In this document: piece by piece, positions 44,801 to 53,473 of the stretch
Numbering within the stretch: the stretch's first letter is position 1
How the letters are laid out: each line of letters begins with the position of its first letter
Assembly (NCBI GenBank): GCA_017745075.1
Contig: JAGIAD010000007.1
Location: 66,154 to 130,153 of the forward strand
Direction of reading: 5' to 3'
Origin: Sphingobacteriaceae bacterium
GTDB lineage: Bacteria; Bacteroidota; Bacteroidia; Sphingobacteriales; Sphingobacteriaceae
Length of the DNA stretch: 64,000 nt
The notes under the pieces: model-generated
What the model was told of the DNA's origin: nothing
Database searches by the model: none
What the model saw: only the letters and a program-made list of their open reading frames with translations
Translations under genes and position numbers: made by a program

Positions 44801-45529
44801 AATACCTGTCCGCTGCACATCTATGGCTTTCAGGCCCGTAGCAGAACCTGTAAATAATTTCTTATTTAAATCCTGGTATCCGGTTGAAACCGTTACCTCT
44901 TTAAGCAGGTTTACGTCTTCTTCGAGCACTACATTGATATTGGTTTTGCCCGAAACCTGAACTTCCTTGGTTTTATAACCAATAAAACTAAACACCAATG
45001 TTGCGTTTTCATCAACTTTAATTTGATAATTACCTCTGTTATCTGTAGAGGTAACAGCGGTTGTTCCTTTCTCGCGAATACTTACCCCCGGAATGGTATT
45101 GCCGCCTTTATCGGTAACTTTACCGTTAACTTGTATAACCGCAAAATACCCTGAAATTTTATCAAAAAAACTCTTTTTCTTTTCTTTAACCACTACTGTT
45201 TTATCTAAAATTTCGTGAGTAAAGGGTTGGTTCTTAAATGAAGCTTGCAGGGCTTCGTTGAGGGTGCCGTTATTAATGGTTACATTCGCTTTTTCGAGCA
45301 ACCGCTCATTATAAAAAAACTGATAGCCGCTTTGTCTGCCTAATTCGTTAAATACTTCAGTAAGTGGTGCTTTTTTCTTAATCAGGTCAATGGTCGGGGC
45401 TATTCCAGCGGCACTGGTTTGCATTAAGCCCATAAATAAAATGACGAAGGTTAACTTCATGGTTCGCCAAATTTGATTGCGCTGTTGCCATTTTTTAGGC
45501 AGCAGGGCGCAATGAATAATATTATTCAT
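41867..45529 (-). CDS. SusC-family TonB transporter with STN signalling domain
   Basis: I chose the ATG at 45529 (1220 aa), because it gives the usual MNNIIHCALLPKKWQQRNQ lead before the hydrophobic signal. A longer frame to 45616 and a shorter start at MKLTFV are alternatives. An STN domain follows (APLTEVFNELGRQSGYQFFY, about 63-110), then a carboxypeptidase-regulatory-like domain, plug (ADDIESFEILRDAAATAVYG) and barrel ending in F. STN domains receive FecR contact, so an ECF sigma/FecR pair should control this operon; a candidate ECF promoter lies at 45864-45887. No FecR gene is directly adjacent. Confidence 0.92.
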   Translation of the reverse strand: MNNIIHCALLPKKWQQRNQIWRTMKLTFVILFMGLMQTSAAGIAPTIDLIKKKAPLTEVFNELGRQSGYQFFYNERLLEKANVTINNGTLNEALQASFKNQPFTHEILDKTVVVKEKKKSFFDKISGYFAVIQVNGKVTDKGGNTIPGVSIREKGTTAVTSTDNRGNYQIKVDENATLVFSFIGYKTKEVQVSGKTNINVVLEEDVNLLKEVTVSTGYQDLNKKLFTGSATGLKAIDVQRTGIPDVSRMLEGQVAGVSVQNVSGTFGAAPKIRIRGATSLNGDNKPLWVVDGIILEDIVNISNEQLSTGDASTLIGSSIAGLNADDIESFEILRDAAATAVYGARAMNGVVVVTTKKGRNTDGNAQVSYSGNFTTFLKPNYNQFDIMNSADQMQVYLDMQNKGWLNHPSVSTGANGGVYRKMYDLMYNYDPQTSQFALKNDAFNRTQFLNRYANANTDWFDVLFRNSLMQDHSLSITAGTAKSKFYASTSFLNDSGWTVGDGVKRFTGGLRGTFDLNDKLQIELITAGSIRDQRSPGTVNQDNNVVTGQVNRDFDINPFNYALNTSRTLTPYDENGKREFFIQNYTPFNILTELENNKIRTTLVDLKVQGGLKYKITKNLKYSFDGAYRYVKSDQEHSITEYSNAANAYRAYGSQAVIENNRFLYKNPDKPGSLPMVVLPEGGFYNTTYNGLTNYYMRHSVEYDKVFNQDHLFNAFAAVELRSIDKQSRYNNGIGYQFDRGGVPFIIPEYYKQALEANSFPYGMDYSYERYFNYMARAAYSYQGKYSINATGRYDGSNLLGESRTARWLPTWNISGAWNMHEEAFFKQQSILSRTTLRATYGLTASLGRATNSSIILRNQTTRRADVVNKESSIYIDGLENSELTWEKQHELDLGLDLGFLKDRISLSVDFYRRNAFDLIGFLPTAGIGGQSLKAANYADMKSRGIELTLNAKVINNDKFKWSTNLNFGYNKSEITNLEYSPSIFNLITPNGGARLGYPQRALFSIQFDGLEHDTGLPTFINEKGERQVRKVYFQSQDLQYLKYEGQVDPKITGGFSNRFTYGNFSFSALVTFSAGNKVRLNPSFSDTYSDLSATSNDFLRRWVSPGDELVTNIPSIADRYIIGNLDGSTKPYNAYNYSSARVADGGFARLKQVMFIYQLPKEWAKRIGATNGSIGLAGNNIWLIYSDKRLNGQDPEFFGAGGVALPIPRQYSLSLKLGF

Positions 45530-45863
45530 ACTTTTGTTTTGGTTGGGTTTTATAGAAAACTGTTTGCACAAATGGTTAAAGGTTAGCCCAATCATTCCAA
45601 GATTAGCGACAGCCATCGCTGGTCTTTTTTTATGGCCAACCCCAAACGGTTAACTCCCTTCGTCTCTGTAGATCTTTTTCATTTTCTGTTTGGTTAAATT
45701 GTTAGTTTAATAGTTAGTAATGGGGTATTATAGGTCGTTCTTTTTGTTAGTTTGAATAAATCCTCATGGTTTTACCTTCTATTCTGAATTTAACAGCGAA
45801 TTGTTATTGCCTATAAATGAATGTTTAAATGTACAGGGTTCTATGTGATGGCCTGTGATATGA

Positions 45864-45887
45864 ATACGCAGCTTTTTGCCAAACCCC
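45864..45887 (-). promoter_or_regulatory. Candidate ECF-sigma promoter (copy 1) before the SusC operon
   Basis: On the minus strand GGGGTT (45887-45882), 13 nt, CGTAT (45868-45864), in the wider context ATAGGGGTTT and CTGCGTATT. The same pair with identical spacing occurs at 52.1 and 56.8 kb. The start codon of SusC lies about 335 nt downstream, so the leader would be long. Confidence 0.5.
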
Positions 45888-46443
45888 TATTCTGTAGAGA
45901 AAAAATTAAAACCTTTCTTAGGTATTAAATTTAAAATTCTACTATCAAAACTACTACTTCACAAAATTGTTCAAATAATTGAGGTACAAAAGGTTTATAA
46001 AACTTCCAGAAGCTCTCTCAGAATAATTAAGCTGATCTCGGAAAATATGCTTACCAATATCTTCTTGACTGCTGGGAGGTAAAAAACCAGAACACCTATC
46101 AAATAATCAGCAGTCCAATGGCTGTTTTGAAATATAGCATAAAGGAATAAGGATTAGGGAGATAAATCTTGCTGCGATTGATACCAACAGCGGCAATATT
46201 GAGGGATATGATCAAATTGATTAAAAAATTTAATAATAAATATTTATGCAAATGCTAAATCAAACATTTAAATATCATTATCTCATTACTCGCTAAACTA
46301 AAATACAAATTACTAAAATAGTTAGGTTATTCTTGGACGATCAAAAGCCAAGACCAATTCATTTTTATTACATCTGGGACAAAAGGTTGCCAAACATAAA
46401 TATTGGACAATACCACAGTGTGTAAACGCATACTGTCCAGAGG
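45888..46443. other. Spacer of about 560 bp between the SusC promoter and the DUF421 remnant
   Basis: No gene is supported. One minus-strand frame near 45965-46080 (ending LNNFVK) looks faintly protein-like but has no start and no recognisable family. The rest is AT-rich. Confidence 0.35.
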
Positions 46444-46913
46444 TCAGTATTTTATTTGAGCGTTTAGCAAACGCCTTGGGATAAATCGGCATTCCCTACC
46501 GCCTTTTATCTGCTGGGTAAAAATAAAGCTCACCTGGCCATTTGATTCTAAAAAAGCGGTCTGAACTTGCCCAATATGTTCGATGTTCTTCGCTCGCATC
46601 TCAGCAAAGAATTCATCTTGAGCAAAATTTGCATCCCCTGTTCCTTGAGCGTAAAAATACCGTCTTCGACAATATAAGTAGGTTTTCCTTCAAGAATATT
46701 TTCAATTTGCTGGCTTGTAAAGGTTAAGTAGGTGATCAGCCGATATATAGTCAGAATCACATCAAAAACTAAAAGAGATGGAAGTATTACGAATTCAGTA
46801 TCCAGCATCGGATCTCCAGCGGCAGAGCTCAGGGAGATAATAATCGCAACTTCAAAAACACTCAGTTGCGCTGCAACTGTAAACAACCTAAAAAGTCTCT
46901 GAAAATCGTCCTG
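46444..46913 (-). pseudogene. DUF421 (YetF-like) membrane protein remnant
   Basis: The readable part begins FRLFTVAAQLSVFEVAIIIS, where intact DUF421 proteins have FRL.GKR..AQLS, so a few codons and the whole N-terminal helix are missing and a TAA lies just upstream. The frame continues through SSAAGDPML, LTFTSQQIENILEGKPTYIV and VEDGIFTLKEQG. Near 46620 it shifts to a second frame that reads QDEFFAEMRAKNIEHIGQVQ and ends QIKY before TGA at 46444. Both frames match the family, so this is a frameshifted and 5'-truncated gene. Confidence 0.75.
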
Positions 46914-47032
46914 TTAAAATCACATTCTGTGCAAAACTTTATAAATTATTACCAGCAATTTAAAATACAGGTATGCCCTTGAACAGCGACATACACCTTT
47001 TTGCTTACCTGGCGGCTTACGTAGATCGATCG

Positions 47033-47947
47033 CTAAAATTTAATCGGTATTCTTTTTACATAGGCTGCGCCAAAAATGCCTAAAGCACCGTTAACATTAC
47101 CCTCGAGCGGAATGTTCAGCACTCCAAATACCTTATTGACAAACTGTAAATCTGAAGCATACAGATATTTAAAGTATGCCGGTGTAACAGATTTTACAAC
47201 CAGGGTAAATTTTGAGCTGTCAGCCAGATTACACTTCATAGCCAGTGTTAGCTTTCCAGTATTACTGTGTTTTATAAAAATTCGGCCTGACAAATCTTTC
47301 AGTTCGTTGTATTTAACATTTTCGGTACGAACATCGTCGGTAGAAATTATTAATCGGCTTTGTTTATCGCTAAAAGTTGTATCACGAAAAACCTTAGCCG
47401 ACCCATGTTTACTTAACCATGCTTTAAGCTCTTCTTCTGACGCTACTTCAATCACCTCATTATTAACCCTAACGAAACGCTGCACATTATAATGATTTGC
47501 CAGCAATTCAATAGTATAAAAATGTTCGCCGGCATGCACCTGTTCGAGTTCAATTTTAAGTGCTGAAGGGCCATCCGTTACCGCATCGAGTGTAAAGGAT
47601 TGTGGCATGATTTGCTCAGCCTCAACGATTTTTCCCATAGAGAACACAGACAATCTATAGCCAAATCCAGCTTTGGGCTGCTGCCCCTTATAGTTCCCCC
47701 TGTTTTGGTAAACAAAATTTTCCACCTTTCGGTCAGCTAACGAAGTAATTTTAACCTCTGCGTCGGCTACAAAAGGAAATCCAGCTTTTGCCTGGCTTAA
47801 ATTTACTGAAGCACTATCCAATTGATTGATTTCTGATAATACAACCAGCTTTTCAGTTTGATCTGTAGCCAATGGATTATTCTTTGAGCAGGCAAAGTTT
47901 ACAACTATCAGGACGCTAAAGACAGCGAAGATTGTTCTATTTTTCAT
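47033..47947 (-). CDS. DUF4249-family lipoprotein
   Basis: The product is 304 aa with a lipoprotein signal (VLIVVNFAC, Cys20). The pattern EKLVVLSEINQLDSASVNLSQA near residue 32 followed by DAEVKITSL resembles DUF4249, which is typically encoded directly after a TonB receptor as its surface partner. It starts 2 bp after the receptor stop. It is somewhat shorter than usual. Function: probable surface-exposed accessory of the receptor. Confidence 0.7.
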   Translation of the reverse strand: MKNRTIFAVFSVLIVVNFACSKNNPLATDQTEKLVVLSEINQLDSASVNLSQAKAGFPFVADAEVKITSLADRKVENFVYQNRGNYKGQQPKAGFGYRLSVFSMGKIVEAEQIMPQSFTLDAVTDGPSALKIELEQVHAGEHFYTIELLANHYNVQRFVRVNNEVIEVASEEELKAWLSKHGSAKVFRDTTFSDKQSRLIISTDDVRTENVKYNELKDLSGRIFIKHSNTGKLTLAMKCNLADSSKFTLVVKSVTPAYFKYLYASDLQFVNKVFGVLNIPLEGNVNGALGIFGAAYVKRIPIKF

Positions 47948-47949
47948 AC

Positions 47950-50472
47950 TCAGAATTTATAACCAAATGAAAAATACGGTAAAATTCCGTCCTTGCCCAG
48001 GCCTTCAATTTGTATTCTTCCTATTGCCGTATTGGCACTCATGTATGGATAAGCAGGTCTCAAATTAGACATTAGCCCATTTGCTCCAACAGAAAATATG
48101 CGTTGACGTCCTTTTTTAAGCAATTTTAAATATTTTGCACCAACATCCAGTCTGTACTCATTAGGCAGTTGATAGTTATTAATATCTTTTAAGCGGTACG
48201 AATAATTATCCTCCAGGCTCTCAATACCCAGCGTTTCGTCCAGGTTTTTGTAAAGGATTGCGGGTAAGGTAACCTGTTGCCCTGAGGCAAAGGCAAAAAG
48301 TGCCGATAAGCTTAATTTCGAAGTGATTTGCGTGTTCGCAACAACGCTGAGTGTATGTTTGCTGTTGTAATCGGCCGGAAAACTGTTTCCAGAATTTAGC
48401 CCATTAAACTTTAATCTCGAGCTTGCAAGGGCATAGGATATTTGAGCGTCCAGCCAACTATAGCTTTTTTTATAGCTGAATTCTATTCCTTTGCTAATTC
48501 CGCTGCCATTTAAAAAACGATCAAAAGCATCTTTGGCCAAAAAGCCAAAGAGCATTTGCTGACCGGGTTTAAGTCTCAGCAGATGATAAGCATACTTCTG
48601 ATACAGCTGTACAGCGAAATTTGTTCCCTGAGCCGGAGCATACCTGTATGTTAATGAAAATATGTAAGATTTTTCGGGAGGAGTGGCAGATGAGCTTGGT
48701 ATCCTGATTTCGTAAGGGCTTGGGATTCCAAACATCGTTATTTGGTGAAGTGCCTGAGTCATTTTTGCAAAAGACCCTATGATGGAATGTTTGCTGCCTA
48801 ATTCTTTTAAGACTGAAACTCTGGGCTGAAGAGAATGGAAAATTCTACCAGAAACGATTGTGTTAGCATAATTGACACCTGTTACCAACTTAATTTCCTG
48901 ACCAATGGATGTTTCTGTTTCTATATACGCTGTGGTATTGAGTGCTCTTGTTCTAGACAACAAATAAGGAAGTTCGAATAAATTCAAATTGCCACCAACT
49001 CCATAATTTATCTTGAGGTTTTGCTTTAGATAAAAAGAAAAATCAGTTTTAATGCCGTAGTCTGTTATAGTAGAAATCAACATTCTTGGTACTAAATTAT
49101 TAAAATCTAACTCTGTATACAAGCTGTTTTGGTAGCGGCTGGCTGTAAAGGTGGTATTTTGGTATAGTTTCGGGCTCAGTATATTGTTCCATCGGATGGC
49201 CAGAAGCCTATTTCCCCAATTTGTTTTTTCAATAACCGATTCTTGGTCAATATTGAACATCCGGCTGTAATGGTCCCGCCCATAATAGCCGGTAAGATAC
49301 AACCTGTTGTTCCGATTTAGGATATAGCTTGTTTTAATATTCAGATCTGTAAAGTTGGTGTATTCAACTTCCTGTCCAAATTTCTCATAGCTGCGTTTTT
49401 CGAGCAGGTCAATCCAGCTCCGTCGCATACTTACAATAAAGGATGACTTATTTTTGATGACTGGCCCTTCAAGGGTGCTCGAAAAATGGAAGAAGCCAAC
49501 CGAAGTTTGGCCATGGAAATCGGACATATTTCCTTCTCTTGTTCTTATGTCTAAAACCGAAGATAGCCGGCCGGTATATTTGGCCGGGAAATTACCTGAA
49601 TAAAAATCGGCACTTTTAAGGATTTCTGAGTTAATAATTGAAAAGAAACCATTAAAATGATTTAAATTATACACCGGAACCTCGTCTATGATAATGAGGT
49701 TCTGGTCTGCAGTTCCGCCCCGAACTAAAAGATTAACAGAATTTGTTGTTGCGCCTACCACGCCGGGCAAAGTTTGTAAAGCGCCAAATATGTCTTTTTC
49801 TCCTATGGCAGAAGGCAATTGCCGGGTTAGAACCAGGTCTATTTGTTCTGGCTTTTTTACAGCCAGATTTTTGGTAGCTGAGTCGGGTTTAATTTCGACC
49901 GTTGCAAGGGTCAAATCTGCACTCCCGAGTTCCACATCTTTTCTGAATGCGCTGCGGTCAACTTGTAACGCGAAAGTTTTAGACTCAGAACCGATATGGC
50001 TCACATATAACTCATATGCACCCGGCTCAATATCTATCGAGTAAAAGCCATATGAATTGGTTGTGGACCGAACTTTGGTGTCCTTTATCCACACATTGGC
50101 ATCGGCAATTACCTCTCCGGTGTACTGCTGCCGCACAATACCATAAATGGCTGAAAAACGTTTTTTGGCCACCAGCAAAATTTTATGATCAAGCAGCTTG
50201 ATTTCTATATCGTCATCTTTAAAAAGCTCCTGTAATATTTGTCCGGTTGTGGCATGGCGGGAAGTTAATGAAACCTCTTTATTTAGCTTGATTTGTTGCG
50301 GGCTATAAGTGAGCAAAATGCCTGATGATTCTATATCTTCGAGAAATTGTCCGATGGTTGCCCTATTTTTTCTTAGTTTAATCTTCAAATTAAGCACAGA
50401 GGGTTCGGTTTGCCCGTAGGCACAGGTTTCTACAGCAAGAAAAATAAATAAAAACCTCAGAAGTAATCTCAT
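47950..50472 (-). CDS. TonB-dependent receptor with STN domain
   Basis: I chose the ATG at 50472 (840 aa), which overlaps the FecR stop by 4 nt (ATGA); another ATG lies 15 nt upstream. The product has a signal peptide, an STN domain (about 25-100), a carboxypeptidase-regulatory-like domain (about 108-190), a plug (DIFGALQTLPGVVGATTNSV and LLVRGGTADQNLIIIDEVPV) and a barrel ending in F. It resembles the FecA-like branch rather than SusC. With sigma and FecR encoded upstream, it forms a classical trans-envelope signalling set: ligand binding on the receptor frees the sigma factor. Confidence 0.92.
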   Translation of the reverse strand: MRLLLRFLFIFLAVETCAYGQTEPSVLNLKIKLRKNRATIGQFLEDIESSGILLTYSPQQIKLNKEVSLTSRHATTGQILQELFKDDDIEIKLLDHKILLVAKKRFSAIYGIVRQQYTGEVIADANVWIKDTKVRSTTNSYGFYSIDIEPGAYELYVSHIGSESKTFALQVDRSAFRKDVELGSADLTLATVEIKPDSATKNLAVKKPEQIDLVLTRQLPSAIGEKDIFGALQTLPGVVGATTNSVNLLVRGGTADQNLIIIDEVPVYNLNHFNGFFSIINSEILKSADFYSGNFPAKYTGRLSSVLDIRTREGNMSDFHGQTSVGFFHFSSTLEGPVIKNKSSFIVSMRRSWIDLLEKRSYEKFGQEVEYTNFTDLNIKTSYILNRNNRLYLTGYYGRDHYSRMFNIDQESVIEKTNWGNRLLAIRWNNILSPKLYQNTTFTASRYQNSLYTELDFNNLVPRMLISTITDYGIKTDFSFYLKQNLKINYGVGGNLNLFELPYLLSRTRALNTTAYIETETSIGQEIKLVTGVNYANTIVSGRIFHSLQPRVSVLKELGSKHSIIGSFAKMTQALHQITMFGIPSPYEIRIPSSSATPPEKSYIFSLTYRYAPAQGTNFAVQLYQKYAYHLLRLKPGQQMLFGFLAKDAFDRFLNGSGISKGIEFSYKKSYSWLDAQISYALASSRLKFNGLNSGNSFPADYNSKHTLSVVANTQITSKLSLSALFAFASGQQVTLPAILYKNLDETLGIESLEDNYSYRLKDINNYQLPNEYRLDVGAKYLKLLKKGRQRIFSVGANGLMSNLRPAYPYMSANTAIGRIQIEGLGKDGILPYFSFGYKF

Positions 50473-51452
50473 AACTTTTTGCCGCAATCGATGCGATTAA
50501 TCTTTACCGAAGAACTATCAGTAATATAATCCATCGGAAAAACCTCATTAATCTCCAGCAGAACACTTTCGAGTGATTGATTTTTGAAAATAGTTGTAAG
50601 CCGGCAGGTGGCCTGGTTTGAGCTATAAATAATCTTCTTATGATAGGTTTTTTCCAGGATGTTAAAAACATTTCCGAGCGGTTCGTTTTTAAAAATAAGG
50701 ACACCTGTTTTCCAGGCTATGCCATTTTCAGAAAAGACATCATTTTGGATCAATTTCCCTGCTGCAATTACCGCTCTTTTACCTGCAACCAATGAAACGG
50801 CTTTTTTTTCTTCTCCCAGCATCGTTACCAGTACTTTGCCGGTTTTCACCACCACTTCCATCGAGTCGGTATTTTCGGCCACGTTAAAGGATGTTCCCAA
50901 CACCCTGATCTGACCAAGCGTTCCAAAAACCGTGAAGGGATTGCCCTCATCAGGCTTGACCTGGAAAAAGGCTTCTCCCAACAGCCTTACACATCGAGAT
51001 TTAAGATATGCCCTTTTATGATACTCTATTCTAGAACCGGCATTTAGGGTAACTTGCGAACCATCAGAAAGCATAACAGTTTTACTCGCGTTTGTTGCTG
51101 AGCTTTCAACAATAAGCGGATCGTAGAAAAAAATAAGATATACAAGACTTATAGAACATATCAGGAACAAAACCGCGGCAACCCGCTGGAAGAGAAAAAA
51201 TAATGGCTTTGTTTTGGTCGCTCCGGTGGTTAAATCTTTCATTTTGATTTGCATGTCTACTTCCTTCCATGCACTATCTATATCGCTGTCTGTATCGGGC
51301 GCTGCATCACTGTAGGAATCTATCATCGATTTTAACGAAGCATATTCATCCGGATACCTGTCTTTCCATTCCTGGAGTTTAATTTCGTCATCAGGTTGCG
51401 TTTCACCGCTAAAATGCCTAGCTAAGAGTAGATCTATTTCTTGTGGGTCCAT
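50469..51452 (-). CDS. FecR-family anti-sigma regulator
   Basis: The product is 327 aa: a cytoplasmic N-terminal part that would bind the sigma factor, a membrane segment near residues 84-107 (FFLFQRVAAVLFLICSISLV), then the FecR domain (VMLSDGSQVTLNAGSRIEYH, about 125-144; VFGTLGQIRVLGTSFNV) and a short C-terminal DUF4974-like part (IFKNEPLGNVFNILEKTYHK, LESVLLEI). It overlaps the receptor start by 4 nt and lies 11 bp after the sigma gene. Confidence 0.93.
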   Translation of the reverse strand: MDPQEIDLLLARHFSGETQPDDEIKLQEWKDRYPDEYASLKSMIDSYSDAAPDTDSDIDSAWKEVDMQIKMKDLTTGATKTKPLFFLFQRVAAVLFLICSISLVYLIFFYDPLIVESSATNASKTVMLSDGSQVTLNAGSRIEYHKRAYLKSRCVRLLGEAFFQVKPDEGNPFTVFGTLGQIRVLGTSFNVAENTDSMEVVVKTGKVLVTMLGEEKKAVSLVAGKRAVIAAGKLIQNDVFSENGIAWKTGVLIFKNEPLGNVFNILEKTYHKKIIYSSNQATCRLTTIFKNQSLESVLLEINEVFPMDYITDSSSVKINRIDCGKKL

Positions 51453-51463
51453 TTTATTAGCTG

Positions 51464-52036
51464 TTAAACATTAACAAAAAACAATATTCCAATCCTGGCC
51501 AGACCTAAAGGCGTTAGCAATATGAGGTAGGGAATATAGTTTGATTTTGCAAATTTTTTTAAAATGACAATTGCTTTTCCCATTTGGTTCTCGACAGTCT
51601 TTACTGAGATTTGTAGCTGTTGGGCAATTTCTTTATACGACATTTTTTCGATCCGACTCATCTTAAATACAATACCGCACTTTGGAGGAAGCTGGTTTAA
51701 TGCTTTTTCTATTAATTCATGTGCGGTCAGATTACTGTCGGGATCAGGATTTATTTCATTCTCTATATCCACCAGACCATCTGCAGCGGCTAGCTGAGTT
51801 CTTTTTCTTAAAATTGAAATGCACTTGTTCCTCACAGATACCCGAAGATAATTAATGGCATGTGCTTCGGCCGATATTTCTTTTTTGATCTCCCAAAATC
51901 TTATGAAACACTCTTGTACGGCATCACTACTTTCTTCGGCGTTATGAAGGTATTTATATGCATACTTACGCAGATCGGCATAATTATCGTGAAATAGTTT
52001 CCGGAAATCTTTATAAAGCTTTTGTTCTTCAACCAT
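51464..52036 (-). CDS. ECF RNA polymerase sigma factor with hydrophobic C-terminal tail
   Basis: The product is 190 aa. Region 2 (LRKYAYKYLHNAEESSDAVQ, ECFIRFWE) and region 4 (LPPKCGIVFKMSRIEKMSYK, EIAQQLQISVKTVENQMGKA) are clear. The last 25 residues (YIPYLILLTPLGLARIGILF) are hydrophobic, so the protein may be held at the membrane, a feature seen in several Bacteroidota ECF factors. It heads the operon with FecR, receptor and DUF4249. It may read the GGGGTT-N13-CGTAT promoters found in this window (inference). Confidence 0.92.
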   Translation of the reverse strand: MVEEQKLYKDFRKLFHDNYADLRKYAYKYLHNAEESSDAVQECFIRFWEIKKEISAEAHAINYLRVSVRNKCISILRKRTQLAAADGLVDIENEINPDPDSNLTAHELIEKALNQLPPKCGIVFKMSRIEKMSYKEIAQQLQISVKTVENQMGKAIVILKKFAKSNYIPYLILLTPLGLARIGILFFVNV

Positions 52037-52127
52037 TTAGAACTACTTGGCAATTTTGTTTTCAAAAGTAAACTTTTAATCCAATACGCCACAAATAATA
52101 ATTTGCTTTTTTTTTCTCAAGGCAATA

Positions 52128-52151
52128 GGGGTTCTTTTAAATCTTGCGTAT
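52128..52151 (+). promoter_or_regulatory. Candidate ECF-sigma promoter (copy 3) before the 101-aa lipoprotein gene
   Basis: GGGGTT (52128-52133), 13 nt, CGTAT (52147-52151), within AATAGGGGTT and TTGCGTATTG. It ends 50 nt before the ATG at 52202 and is divergent from the sigma gene itself. Confidence 0.55.
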
Positions 52152-52201
52152 TGATCCAAAAGGCCACACAAATGCCACCCTAATTTAAAATTTAATTTAT
52201 T

Positions 52202-52507
52202 ATGAAAAAAAACCTAGTAAATCTGATGGTTGTTATAATTGCAGCCACCTCTTTTAGCTCTTGCGCCACTGTATTGGGCGGCAAAGTTACCCAAGCTCAA
52301 CGAACTAAGCCTAAAGAAGGAGAACCGGCCAGAAAAGTCAGAACAGTAGCATTAATTGCTGACATTTTAATTTTCCCTCCATTAGTAGTTGTTGATTTCG
52401 CTACAGGCGCCATTTACAAGCCCCAGAAAGAAAAATCTTCTGATCATACCCATGGCGGCGTTGGTCAGACGCAAGAAATCCAAACTGCAAACCCCTCAAA
52501 CAAATAA
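52202..52507 (+). CDS. Small YceK-like lipoprotein
   Basis: The product is 101 aa. A signal ending SFSSC (Cys20) is followed by ATVLGGKVTQ, then a hydrophobic RTVALIADILIFPPLVVVDF segment and a His-containing polar tail. The order of lipobox, ATVLGG and a hydrophobic 'vaDiLifPp..vvD' phrase resembles YceK/YidQ-type lipoproteins. It is preceded by a candidate ECF promoter and is divergent from the sigma gene, so it may be in its regulon. Confidence 0.6.
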   Translation: MKKNLVNLMVVIIAATSFSSCATVLGGKVTQAQRTKPKEGEPARKVRTVALIADILIFPPLVVVDFATGAIYKPQKEKSSDHTHGGVGQTQEIQTANPSNK

Positions 52508-52603
52508 TGATTGGGTCTATTAGGTCAAGCAGAAATTGACTCGTCCTAGATTTATCAGAATCAATATTTTACATTATTTTTATGCTTATCAAGTTTATAA
52601 AAT

Positions 52604-52960
52604 ATGAAAAAAAAATTTACCGTAATTCTGGTAGCTGTCGTATTAAGCGTCAGCTCTTGCCAGAATGGGAACAAGGAAACAAAAACCGAAAAGCATGCTA
52701 CAGAAGGAGCAGTTAATAATTCTGACAGCCATGAAATCGTCACAAATTCCCTAACAGATGATAAGGGAAATACATTGGATATGAAGTTTGATAACGCTGC
52801 GGGAACTGCAACTTTCGTCTTTAATAAAGATACTATTCATTTAAAACAGGATACAACGGCTTCGGGCGTTCAATGCAGTAACAAGAATTATAAATTTACC
52901 GAACATCACGGCGAAGTGACTTTAACTAAAGATGGTAATATTATTTTTGCAAAGAAATAA
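52604..52960 (+). CDS. MliC-like lipoprotein (C-type lysozyme inhibitor family)
   Basis: The product is 118 aa with a lipoprotein signal (VVLSVSSC, Cys19). The C-terminal 65 residues follow the MliC layout: LDMKFDNAAGTATFVF, then KDTIHLKQDTTASGVQC, then a final beta strand EVTLTKDGNIIF. MliC proteins sit in the envelope and block host or grazer lysozyme. The usual W-x-KG motif is not present, so inhibition is unproven. A strong terminator follows. Confidence 0.6.
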   Translation: MKKKFTVILVAVVLSVSSCQNGNKETKTEKHATEGAVNNSDSHEIVTNSLTDDKGNTLDMKFDNAAGTATFVFNKDTIHLKQDTTASGVQCSNKNYKFTEHHGEVTLTKDGNIIFAKK

Positions 52961-52980
52961 GTGAACACTTTAATTAAAAG

Positions 52981-53015
52981 GCCACAGGTAACCAAATTGC
53001 TTGTGGCTTTTTATT
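52981..53015 (+). terminator. Terminator after the MliC-like gene
   Basis: GCCACA (52981-52986) and TGTGGC (53002-53007) pair and are followed by TTTTTATTTAT. It lies 20 bp after the stop codon. Confidence 0.7.
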
Positions 53016-53137
53016 TATATCCCTGAAACACAGAGAGACAATTTTGAAGAATGGGACTTTGCAAACAAAAATGAAACCTAAGAAAGTTCAGTAATATTTT
53101 TAAGCACTAAGCTAGAGTGACAAACTACATATTAGAC

Positions 53138-53473
53138 CTATCCTACCATAACGATCTCTTTCCAATTGGTTGTATAGTTCGGACTTAAAAAATCCCTACG
53201 CAGGTTCCATTTGGGATTATGCCCCTCTGAACCTAAACGTATTTCACCAGCACCAAAATAATTATTGAGCTTATCCATTAATACACTTATATTGTTAAGA
53301 TACTGTCCATCAAATATGTTACATACACTAAACTATACTTCTTCTTCAGGTATTAGTCCCAAAGCCATTATTTCTACCTTTTGATAACGGAAGCCTTTTA
53401 AAAAGATCTGCCTTAACCAACAAAGGACTTGTTTAATAAGTTCAGGAGTATTATTAGTAGCAATCTGCAAGGC
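53138..53473 (-). pseudogene. umuC: umuC 3' fragment (Y-family DNA polymerase), with amber stop
   Basis: About 112 codons match the C-terminal end of UmuC: TNNTPELIKQVLCWLRQIFL, GFRYQKVEIMALGLIPEEE, then MDKLNNYFGAGEIRLGSEG and LSPNYTTNW. A single in-frame TAG at 53333-53335 sits where most relatives have Gln, so CAG-to-TAG is the likely change. The first three quarters of the gene, including the catalytic domain, are absent; the 5' break coincides with the end of an IS982 fragment at about 53472. The fragment cannot make an active polymerase. Confidence 0.75.
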
